Source of the DNA: Kuschelorhynchus macadamiae
Lineage: Eukaryota > Arthropoda > Insecta > Coleoptera > Curculionidae
Direction: 5' to 3'
DNA: 64,000 nt
Assembly (NCBI GenBank): GCA_030620095.1
Contig: JAUTXW010003388.1
Location: 310,001 to 374,000 of the forward strand
The notes under the pieces are model-generated. The model had not been told where the DNA came from. It made no database searches and worked only from the letters and a program-made list of their open reading frames with translations. The stretch's first letter is position 1; every line of letters begins with the position of its first letter. This document shows positions 1 to 18,892 of this stretch, piece after piece. Both the position numbers and the translations under genes were made by a program.

Positions 1-5640
<5,640 letters not shown>

Positions 5641-6888
5641 TTGTGCAAAATTTCAGCTAATATGGATAAGCAGTTTTTTAGTAATATTTTTTTAACATTT
5701 CACTAGGGCGCCATTTTTATTAATTGAATTTTTACCAAAATGTAACCAATCAATTATTTTTTGACCTATACCGCGTACAGACAGACCGACAGAATTGAGA
5801 AAACTTGTTTTTTGGCATTTAGGGACTCTAAAAACGATTAAAATACCTCCCTTTAACAAGGGAAGAAAAAAAAACTAGATTGTCACGCCATTTTCTTGTT
5901 CAGTACTTGTTATTGATCTTTTAAGTTCCGATGCACCCCTCCAAATTCAAACCCCACGAAACGTCACTGGGAACAAAATTGGCTAGCTTGAGTATGAGAG
6001 AGTAAAACACATTTAATTTTTCTCACCAATTCGTTATATTCTAAATGCTGTATAATAAAGTTTTCTACAATTTAATAAATAATAATAAACTTTGGATGTT
6101 TCTTTTTAGGATTTTAATTAGAATAATGCTCTAAGATGCAATTTTTGCAGGTTACATTTTCAAGGGAGCCTTCCTCTTTTCCTGGAATTATTTTAAACCC
6201 CCTAGTGAGGCCCGTCACAGAGGTTTAACGTAAGGGTACAGAGATCCTAAATACGGCCCTGGTTTAAACTCTTTATAAAGCAAGATATAGAAAACTTCAT
6301 TTTATTTGTTTCAGTAGAAGATCGTTTTATGTGAAATATTCTCTTTTTTGTTTTAAATAATGAAATAAAATTTACTTGAGAAAAATACTGTATGGTCATT
6401 TTAAACAGAAGAAACACGAACTACAGTATGCAAAGTGGTTAAAAAATGAATTAGATGGACAAAACCTAAAATATTAATATATCAGTTTTTTTTTCTTTTT
6501 AATTTCTAGTTTATTCTTGAATATTTTGTCAAACAGTTAGTATTCAGGTATTATCTTTTACATTCCTGGATAAAGAAAGGAATTAGTATAAGGGAATTCC
6601 TGCTAATTGTCTAAAACCCCGATTTGTAAACGAAATGAACTAGCAAATCGGAGACCGCTGCCGACTGGCCGTGATATAACTTGAGTTCCAAGGATGGTTC
6701 CGAATTGGGTTCCATTTAAGGGCTATTTTATTTTCATTAGTTCGTGGGGTGTAAACCGGGTCAAAATGCAATCACTTTCCAACGTTTCGCTTTCGATCGT
6801 ATGAAACATGCTCAGGGATATTTACTTCACTACATTATACCATTTTCCATAGTGCGGTGTAACGACTGATTTCACGTATGATGTAAAC
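5641..6888. other. No gene recognised
   Basis: AT-rich sequence without a credible coding frame. A stretch around 5765-5865 (ACAGACAGACCGACAGAATT followed by a block starting TTTTTTGGCATTTAGGGACT) looks like part of an interspersed repeat. The rest shows nothing I recognise. Confidence 0.4.
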
Positions 6889-8894
6889 CAGCCACGTCAA
6901 ACATGCGGCCTAGTGAGCATTTTTCTGCGGCCCAAATCAGTTTTGAAAACAGCCAGATAATGCGGACCGCGAACAAGTTGAAAACCGTTTAATAAATAAA
7001 AGGTACAATTGTACATAGTGCCATCTATGTTTACACATACTCAACTCAATACTATAATTTATTTCGGATACAGTTTTTAACACGTTTCTTTCAAAACCAA
7101 GTGGAAGTAAGAGGAAGCTTGTAGATGAGCATCATATCTTTCAAGAAAAATGGGAATTACAGTTTTTTTGCTGTGAAGTGAAAGAAAAAATTATTTGTTT
7201 GATTTGTAATAGTACAGTCGGTGTCCCAAAAATTATATAATATAAAACGTCACTATAATATTCATAAAACTATGTTTGACAAGTATACAGGCATTGTCAG
7301 AAACGAAAAGTTACATAAGTTAAAATAACGGTTGAAAGATCAGCAGCTTATGTTTACACGTCCAAAGCAAGAAAATGAATCTCTCCTTCAAGCGAGCTAC
7401 GTACTGTCAGAGTTGATCGCGAAACACCTTGTTTAACAATTAACAAAATTGCCTGTGACGAAAGTACGGATGTGTGTGGTGTCGCGCAACTCGCTGTTTT
7501 TCTTCGTGCGGTTGATACAGATATCAGTGTATATGAAGAATTACTTTAGTTAGTACCATTGTATGATACAACAACTGGGAAGGATATTTTCAATGCTGTT
7601 TATGGACTTCTGCAAACGTACAATTTAGATTTGTCAAAACTATGTTCCGTTGCAACAGTCTCCTTCAACGACTGGAGTAAAAAATGGCTTCGTTAAAATA
7701 TTACAGACAAAGATCAGAGAAATGTGTGTGTGACAAACCAGATTTTCATCATATTCATTGTATAATCCACCAAGAAGTTTTATGCTCAAAAGTGATCAAG
7801 TTAGAAAGTGTTTTAAAGTCAGTGAAAAAAATTATAAACTTCATAAGGTCACGAGGCCTTAATCAGCGACAGTTGTCTGCATTTTTACGTGATTTAGAAA
7901 GTGAGTACACTGGTTTACCATATTATGCAGAGGTGCGATGGCTTTCGTGTTCTATGGTAGTCGACCGGTTTTGGAAACTCAAAGAAGAAATACGCGTTTT
8001 CATGGAAACAAAAGGAGAAGATGTCAGCTTATTATGCGATGTACCTTTTTTACAAAATCTTTCATTTATGGTAGATATCACAAAACACTTGTCGGATTTA
8101 AATACGAAATTGCAAGGACCACGTCAAGTTATTACAGATATGCATGATCATGTGAAAGCTTTCAAGTGTAAGATGATGTTGTGGGAAAAACAGTTAGCAG
8201 AGGATAATCTGTCACATTTTCTGACTTGTAGGGCATATCAGGAAAGCACAAGTGTCCCAATATCATACAAAATATATTCTGGCAGAATTTGAGAAGCGTT
8301 TTCAGGATTTTAAGACCCAAGAAAACAATTTTTCTCTGTTTACTGGTTTTTTCACTATCGATATTGATAAAGTTCCCCCTCACTTGCAAATGGAAGTAAT
8401 TGAGATTCAGTGTCAGACCCATTTAAAACAAAAATTTGATAGTGTTGGTACATTCGAATTTTATAAGTACTTGCCTGTTCAATACCAAGAAATGAGAAAA
8501 TTTGCCTGTAAAATCCTGTCAATGTTTGGAAGTGCATATAAATGTGAACAACTATTTTCTTTGATGAAAGGAAACAAATCTCCCGCAAGATCGCGATTGA
8601 CGGACGCACACTTGGACCCAGTTTTAAAAGCTATTTCCGCCGATAAATTCGTGCCACAAATAGATAACTTAATTAAAGACAAAAGATGTCAAATATCTGG
8701 CAAAAGAATTTAATGTTTGTAGTTTTTTGTAATGTCCTTTTGATAGGCAATTTAATAAACAAACTTGTCCTATGATAGTACTTTTTCTCAAGATTTTCAG
8801 TAGTTTGTCTTCTTTAGGTTAAGGTTTTGCGGCCCACCTAGTCGATGGTCTTCATGCTTTTGGCCTACCAGTGACTTTGAGTTTAACATGGTTG
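6889..8894 (+). mobile_element. hAT element related to GTF2IRD2/ZBED-type transposases
   Basis: The left end CAGCCACGTCAAACATGC (6889) and right end TTTAACATGGTTG (8894) form imperfect short inverted repeats of hAT type. The 8 bp outside are ATGTAAAC on the left and ATGTAGTC on the right: 6 of 8 positions match, consistent with an aged 8-bp target duplication. The interior is a decayed plus-strand transposase (7080-8713). A GCGGCC motif inside both ends also fits hAT copies of this type. Confidence 0.75.
7080..8713 (+). pseudogene. hAT transposase pseudogene (GTF2IRD2-like)
   Basis: Conceptual reading shows, in order, a BED-type zinc finger remnant (CLICNSTVG..IKRHYNIH), a block around DESTDVCGVAQLAVF, the central RNase H-like region (VRWLSCSMVVDRFWKLKEEI at about 7930-8000) and the C-terminal hAT dimerisation region (FGSAYKCEQLFSLMK). 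Stops and frameshifts lie in the first 600 bases, and a further frame change occurs near 8255-8290. The two longest open pieces are 7684-8292 and 8252-8713. Family proteins are annotated in many animals as general transcription factor II-I repeat domain-containing protein 2-like; this copy is dead. Confidence 0.82.
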
Positions 8895-8919
8895 ATGTAG
8901 TCTGAAGCCCGTATCTCTA

Positions 8920-9189
8920 TTAATTTATTAGGATGCTTATAAATTTCAATAGCTTCTCTAATTTTCCGTTTATAGAATCCCGAGACCACGCAAGAACTTT
9001 GGTTTTTACATTTATGACATATCCGGTGTAATGTTGGTCTTCAGATACAGTTTCTTTCTTTCTAATACATCGTTCATGTTCCTTAAGTCTAATGGATGTG
9101 GATCGTTCAGTTTCTCCAATATAGACATCACCACAGGAACAAGGAATTGCATATATTCCGTCCGTTTGGCCATCGCAAACATTGTTCAA
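8920..9189 (-). pseudogene. PLE GIY-YIG endonuclease domain fragment
   Basis: The minus-strand frame has DGIYAIPCSCGDVYIGETER, the paired GIY and YIG motifs, followed by a conserved arginine in SIRLKEHERC. In Penelope-like elements this C-terminal nuclease nicks the target DNA for priming. The frame continues to 8920. It is cut from its RT by the transposon at 9216. Confidence 0.82.
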
Positions 9190-9215
9190 TTTTCTTGTGT
9201 GTGTTGAAGATTGTA

Positions 9216-11773
9216 CAGGGTGGCCATTTTATGGTGATACAGTACCTTATCTAGAAAACGGTAATAGTTACGACAAAAAGTTAAATACAAAAGTTGTTTG
9301 GAGACAATTAAATTTTTATTTTATTTCATTTTTGCTTATACAGGGTGTTTCGTTTTGACGTGACACATGTCAACTTTCTTAATTTAAATGGGATACCCTA
9401 TATATTATTACATATTTCCATTCTACTGTTAATTTGCGAAAGTTTTTATAATAACATCTATATTTGAATTCTTTATCGTTTTTGAGTAAATTGAGTTTTT
9501 AGAATTTTTTTTTAAACATATTTAAAAAAAAAAATTTTACCTATAAAACTTTAATGGAACAGACTAATATCCTAAACATACATTACTAAGGGTTCAATTC
9601 AACGAGTTTCCATGCTGCTCTTACCAATTAATATACAGGGTGTTAAAAATGGAGAGCAAAACAAACAGAACTTTAAATGTAAAAATCTCCTGTTTTTCAA
9701 ATGGAACACCCTGTATATTTTTATTTCATCTGATTCAGCGTTCAATTACCTATCATTACTCATATATATGTCATATACCTAAAATGGACAGTTTCGATTT
9801 TATTAGCCGTTTTCTGATTTGACTATTTTTTTTTTAATATAAGTAAACATATGAAGTGGGCTAAAATAAAAATGTCGTAAACTAAGCCTTATTCTCATTT
9901 CCTTAACACAGATAGCGACTATAAATAATATTAGAAAATACAAATAAAAGTGAAATATTATGTAATTTATGTTCTTATTATTTAATGTTTACGAAAATAA
10001 GGGAGAGACAAAAAAAATATCTTGTGCCACACGGTATAACTAATAACTAACTGAGTATTAAACATGATTAAAACAGATTATAAAAAATTTTCAATATTGG
10101 CCATCGTCCATTGCGATACATGAAGTGTAAATAGCCTCCATTTTTCGAATAGCGTTCATTACCGAATTAGATGCATTAAAATTATTGATCTCTTCCCTTA
10201 TTTTTATTTTTAACTCATTTCTATTATAAGATCTATTTTTATAAACTTTATTTTTTAGTGCACCCCACAAAAAGAAGTCTAAAGGGCTTAAATCAGGGCT
10301 TCGTGGTGGCCAGGATATTAAACCATGTCTTCCGATCCACAATGGAAAATGTTGATTAAGGAAATTTACTACCGGTGCAACCGTGTGGTAAGGGGCGCTA
10401 TTCTGCTGAAAAATGATATGTTCTCGAATATTTGCTGGCAAGTCGTTGATAAGGGGCATGATTTCATTCCTAAGCAGCTCCAAGTATCTTTCGCCATTTA
10501 ACGACATGTCAAAAAATATTGGTCCGATAATACGGTCGCAAATAATTCCGCACTACACATTTACGATTTGACGGCCTTGTTTTTTAATTGCTTTTATTAG
10601 ATGTTTATTAGTTTGAGACCAGTAATGAGTGTTTTTCCGATTAAAAATACCTGTCGTATTAAATGAGGCCTCATCAGTCCAAAGCACTTTTGAAAAAAAC
10701 ACATTTTCGAACTGCCGGTCCATAATATCACAACAAAAAGTCAATCTTTCATTAAAGTCTAATTGTGATAATAATTGAGTTGGAAGAAATTTATAAGGAT
10801 GATAACCATTCACCTGCAGTGTTTTTTGAATACTTCCTCTACTGACAACTGCAATGTCTCTGTCAGCATCTCTTTGGGATCTTTCATCATCTTCCTCGAA
10901 ATAAAGTAAAATCTCCAGTTGTTTTTCCTCAGTGAGGACAAAATTGGGACGATTTTTCTTAGAGTTTTTAAGGACACCATTTTCCAAATCACGCACAATT
11001 CGAAAAATTATAGTCCTGGGGGGAACTCGATTATTAGGATATTCCCTCGAATATTCTCTAAGGGCTAACCCTGGACTTTTATTATTTTTTATGAAACAGT
11101 TGTATAATTTCAAACGTGCATCTAAACTATATAAAGCCATTTTTTAACAAATTTCGCAGCAAAAATTTGACAAAACCGACAAACAGAGCAAATGTCAACA
11201 ATTGCATTAGGTTATTTCCTAAGCCTATCTTGATTTTTTTAGTTTCTGATCTCATTTACTGGCAAAATTCCGGGATAAATCAGAAAACGTTCATTTTAGG
11301 TAAAGGACATATATATAAGTAATGATAGGTAATTGAACGCTGAATCAGATGAAGAAAAAATATACAGGGTGTTCCATTTGAGAAACAGGAGATTTTTAGA
11401 TTTAAAGGTCTGTTTGTTTTGCTCTCCATTTTTAACACCCTGTATATCAATTGGTAAGACCAGCATATGATTTTTAAAAAAAAATTCTAAAAACTCAATT
11501 TACTCAAAAACGATAAAGAATTCAAATATAGATGTTATTATAAAAACTTTCGCAAATTAACAGTAGAATCGAAACATGTAATAATATATAGGATGTCCCA
11601 TTTAAATTAAGAAAGTTGACATGTGTCACGTCAAAACGAAACACCCTGTATAAACAAAAGTGAAATAAAATAAAAATTTAATTGAATCCAAACAACTTTT
11701 GTATTTAACGTTTTGTCGTAACTATTACCGTTTTCTAGATAAGGTACTATATCACCATAAAATGGCCACCCTG
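9216..11773 (-). mobile_element. DD41D-type element 3 inserted in the PLE
   Basis: A 2558-bp element with ends CAGGGTGGCCATTTTATGG and its inverse, flanked by TA (9214-9215 and 11774-11775). Long inverted repeats (about 9216-9815 and 11280-11773) contain several inner CAGGGTGTT..CACCCTGTATA motifs. The left arm has roughly 70 bp more than the right. The minus-strand transposase gene (10091-11140) has one stop and an altered catalytic motif. Confidence 0.88.
10091..11140 (-). pseudogene. DD41D-family transposase with stop and D-to-N change
   Basis: From the ATG at 11140: N-terminal helix-turn-helix region (ALREYSREYPNNRVPPRT), first acidic motif LWTDEASF, then GRQIVNV followed by TAG where sister copies have tryptophan in NVWCG. 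The frame continues as CGIICDRIIGPIFFD and 10507-10091. The second acidic motif reads FQQNSAPYH, so the catalytic D is replaced by N. The third motif, SPDLSPLDFFLWG, is intact. One residue is missing between motifs compared with relatives. With both the stop and the D-to-N change the protein should be inactive. Confidence 0.85.
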
Positions 11774-11905
11774 TACGTATGTTGAACAGGCGCGGGCGAA
11801 GTAAGGATTATTATATTTTCCAACTGACCGTCTGATATTCTCAGTGCTATATTCATTTCCTCTGAAAGCTTAAGTCGGTTTCTCTATTTCCGATTGTAAA
11901 GAATT

Positions 11906-12620
11906 TTAATCACAAATCGCGAGAGCTCTATAAACCAAACAATTAATAACTGATTGCTTTTGTACCAAGCGTCTGTTCGTATGTGTTGGTTTTCTATATA
12001 CAGAGTGTCCTAAGGAACTATCTCTTTTCCTTTGTACCAGAACATCTAGAAAGAGAATCCTGTCTTCTGATTCAATTTCCATTGTAAATTTTATATTAGG
12101 ATGCTGCTGATTCAGTTTAGTTTCTGGACCTTGCGGCCGTATTACAAATTGTCGTGTACATATCTGAACCACAATTTTGGCATTAATGGAGAAGACTCTA
12201 AGGCTTACTTCTCAAAAGTTTCCTTGAATTGTCTACCACTTGTGACAATTCCTTAGGTTTGTTCATAAAAAGTTCCTTGAGAAACAAAATGAGTTGATGT
12301 GAGACATGCTTCAATCAGCTGTCAATATTATTATGGTGAAATAAATCTAATATTATGAAAATTGAAACATTAATAGGCACATTCGTATATAACGATTCAA
12401 TATCGACATTGACTAAGATATCTTTTGTATCTGATTGGATTGCTTTTAATTTCTCTACAAAACGTGTTGAATTTCTAATATATGTATGAATGTGTTTTTC
12501 CTGCAAACTGATTAATAATATTTGAAAGAGATGTAAGTGCGAGATCCTATTGCACTGACGATAGATCGAAGTGGTACATTAACCCTGTGTATTTTAGGTA
12601 GCCCCTAAAACCACGGGATA
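11906..12620 (-). pseudogene. PLE reverse transcriptase remnant
   Basis: Minus-strand pieces in order: GLPKIHRVNVPLRSIVSAIG (about 12610-12545), then DILVNVDIESLYTNVPI (12506-12315), then a degenerate stretch, and finally FTMEIESEDRILFLDVLVQR and SLGHSVYRKPTHTNRRL (12172-11906). The catalytic box appears as RYVHDNL instead of RYVDD, with a stop soon after. These match the Penelope-type RT palm and thumb. Several frameshifts and stops make it non-functional. Confidence 0.8.
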
Positions 12621-15944
<3,324 letters not shown>

Positions 15945-16977
15945 TATATATCTCTAATATATAAAATTCTATATGTATACGGTGTTTATATACCAAACTA
16001 TATATATATATATATATAAACTGATTTTCATAAAATTTTCTGTGCTTATTATATATATATGATATATCGGCCAACATCTATTTTTCACACCCCTAAAAAT
16101 TAAGGGTGGTTCACCCCAAAAATTTTTTTTTTAATTTTTGGACAAAATTGTTTGTTTTTATTTTTTCACGATTCAGCATTAAAAAATACATACAACCCTA
16201 AATTTTCACCCTTCTACCATCAACCCCTATTTTTTAATAGCTATTTTTGTATTATTCACGTTATTTACAATTTTTTCGAGTCCCGTTGTAAACTACTTTT
16301 TTTTTTATTTTCGACCACATTTTTTTTATATTTCCTTAAAAATCGGGTATTACATATTTAGTTTCAGGTTTTTTTTTAAAGAAAATTATTTTTGTTCTTT
16401 TATGTTATTAAAAATATTTATTGATTTAGCTGGCGGTCCCGCATAAATAAATCATTTTGAATTGAATTTCCCGTACAGCAACGCAACCGCAACCCCACAT
16501 ACACGGGTTATACGCGCCTGCGCAAGTATCAAATCAACTCTACGGAGTACTCAGACAGGATGAAACCTGTATTGTTTTGTTTTTAATATAGTTTTTTTGT
16601 TTTAATTGTGTCTCGACTGATACGCCTCTCAAGTTAATTTACTTCAGTTCAGTTAATAATTAATAATAGACATTTATTTTGTGCCAACAACGCCCTTACT
16701 TTAAAGGTATGTAATTTATTATACTTTAACATTTTGTGGAAATAAAGTGATGGACAGTTGTTTTGCTAAATAAAATTTATCCAAATTATCTGTTTTAAAG
16801 AGAGGGTTGAAATAAATATATTCTAACAGCGAAAAAAATGAGTAATATATTTTATGAGAGTGTTAATTTCAATTTTAGGACTCACTTTGCAATTGAACAA
16901 AAAATTCAAGACATTTAATAAATTTATTTTAGGAAGGGGTTTTATGATGTTGAAGTAGCTATTCCATCGACAGCGGT
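15945..16977. other. AT-rich spacer with no clear gene
   Basis: Short TA runs (about 16000-16020 and 16050-16060), T-rich sequence, then a less AT-rich patch at 16430-16560. The patch is followed by a possible GT splice donor near 16706 (TTTAAAGGTATGTAATTTAT). It could be a non-coding first exon, but nothing downstream confirms it. Confidence 0.35.
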
Positions 16978-17120
16978 TTTTAGGGTTCCGTACCCAAAGG
17001 GTAAAAACGGGAACCCTATTACTAAGAGTCTGCTGTCCGTCCGTCCGTCTGTCACCAGGCTATATCTCATGAACCGTAATAGACGGACTGACCAAAAATA
17101 TTGTACACTCCATTGCGCTG
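16978..17120. repeat. Interspersed repeat with GTCCGTCCGTCCGTCTGTC motif
   Basis: Contains TTAGGGTTCCGTACCCAAAG, GGGAACCCTATTACTAAGAG and a GTCCGTCC-type run followed by CACCAGGCTATATCTCATGA. From memory, closely similar text is scattered through lepidopteran and other insect genomes as a short non-coding repeat. I cannot assign its class (SINE, MITE or Helitron-derived) from this copy alone. Confidence 0.5.
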
Positions 17121-17347
17121 AGAGAATAATCTTTGTTTATTTTTTAAATGCCATAATAATTAGTAGTAGTGTCAAGCTATCAAAATCTGTAATTTAATAT
17201 ATTTGGTATTTTAATAAAGATTACTATATTAACTTAAATAAAGTATGCTTCAATTGTCTACAACTATTTGATGCAATTAAAATATACAGCTTCATTACTC
17301 TTTCAAATTCCCACACACTTATAGTGTCAGATACTTTTAAAAAGGTT

Positions 17348-17385
17348 TCCTATTGTGTATGGCAAAACAACGTTTGCCGGGTCAG
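17348..17385 (+). mobile_element. Possible Helitron-type 3' end
   Basis: CAACGTTTGCCGGGTCAGCTAG lies directly before a TA array: a GC-rich stretch able to form a short stem, ending in CTAG followed by T. Helitrons end in CTRR and insert between A and T. No matching TC start was identified, so this is tentative; a non-LTR tail is another possibility. Confidence 0.3.
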
Positions 17386-17387
17386 CT

Positions 17388-17590
<203 letters not shown>

Positions 17591-17626
<36 letters not shown>
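17591..17626. repeat. (TA)n microsatellite after the orphan terminus
   Basis: Short TA run following the orphan element 4 terminus. Confidence 0.9.
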
Positions 17627-17628
<2 letters not shown>

Positions 17629-18300
17629 AATTTAAACAATATATTAAATTACAGCAAACCGCATCCTATAGAAAATCCAATAAATAAACTAATAATAAAA
17701 CCTAATTTAGAAGTATATTTCAAATATATAACATATTTATAAACAGAAACTTTATGAGCCCAAAATATAATATAAACCTCAAAGCACAGAGATATTATGG
17801 CAAATAATATTACAAATAATGTTTAAAGCAATATACTAGATCAAACCATAACCTAGAGCAAATCTAAAATACCAAACACCAATTCCAACCAGATAATTTA
17901 TAATTAATACCTGAATGTTATTGGCGGTTCCATTCAAATTAGGAGATTATTTCGCCGATGTCTAAATATCACAATTCAATTTTAATAATATAGGAAAGGG
18001 GACGCAGTCTGTCGTAAAGACAAAACAAGTGAAACCCCTGAAATGTACACCTATCTAAAAATCACTTATAAACTAAAGTAATAATAATTTATACAAGTTT
18101 CTATAATAAATTAGTGCAAACGGTAACCAAAGGAAATAATATCCTTTTGCAAGACACCAACACAAACTACAGTGGTAACAGTAGCGGACTTAGGGGAGGC
18201 GAAGGGGGCTTCGCACCCCCCCCCTGAAGTGCCGATATAGTAATTAATGGTAAAATGTTTAACATTTTGACACGGGATTCGGGTTTTCCCTAAGCAGTTA
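17627..18300. other. No gene recognised
   Basis: AT-rich sequence with no supportable coding frame. Near 18180-18235 there is a G/C-rich imperfect palindrome (GGAGGCGAAGGGGGCTTCGC followed by a run of C) that resembles the subterminal hairpins of some DNA transposons. Confidence 0.4.
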
Positions 18301-18433
18301 TGAGGACAATGAAATGAAACGACAAACGACGAGTCTAGTTGGCAACTGCTTTATTATAAAAGATGGCGTCTATTTATATGCGAGCCTGTACACATTACAA
18401 TGTTGCACGATTTACATTTAATATTTCCTGACA
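18301..18433 (-). repeat. 3' LTR copy
   Basis: On the minus strand it begins TGTCAGGAAATATTAAATG and ends CATTGTCCTCA. It matches 23407-23539 over all 133 bp. The 5' copy probably continues about 26 bp further (to 23381, TGTTACTGC on the plus strand) before the primer-binding site. The 3' copy lacks that stretch, so one end seems shortened. Confidence 0.85.
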
Positions 18434-18446
18434 TCTCCCTTCTTTA
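18434..18446 (-). other. Polypurine tract
   Basis: On the minus strand AAAGAAGGGAGA lies immediately before the TGTCAGG start of the 3' LTR, the usual position for plus-strand DNA priming in LTR elements. Confidence 0.75.
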
Positions 18447-18892
18447 AATAAAATAGCTATAAACTAAAAATTATCAGTCTTAATTTAATTTTTTATCACA
18501 GATCATTAATTACAACTAGTTACATTTATTTTATAATTACATTAAATTTATTTAATCTCACAGAACAGTAGCCGTTACGGTATATACAATATATAATGAA
18601 TTTTATGTAAAATTCACAACATAATTAAATCACAATATTGTTCAAAATGTACCAAACTTCTAGAGGTGTTTTTCATAAAATATTTTAATAATCACTCAAA
18701 ATTTTTTATTTTGTAATAAGAATAGTTATAACCATAATGTACAACCATTCTAACCTAAAATTGCAAACACATCTCTAATTCAATATCAATTATATAATGT
18801 TATATAATAAATAAAAATGTTATGCCACAATATAAGACATTCTCAATGATAAACTACTTGTGAACCAGTGAAGACTCTATCTTAACAATGTA

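Larger units (their letters stand above)
8903..12620 (-). mobile_element. Penelope-like retroelement, 5'-truncated and split by element 3
   Basis: Minus-strand reverse transcriptase remnants (about 12620-11906) and a GIY-YIG endonuclease remnant (9189-8920) belong to one Penelope-like element. They are separated by a complete DD41D transposon (9216-11773) inserted at TA. Coding-like sequence approaches both junctions, so the insertion fell in the linker between the two domains. The upstream part of the RT gene is missing beyond about 12620. Confidence 0.78.

Noticed and set aside
17627..17990. Possible nuclear copy of mitochondrial DNA
   Set aside because: The AT-rich text suggested mitochondrial coding at first, but I could not match any mitochondrial gene segment with confidence.
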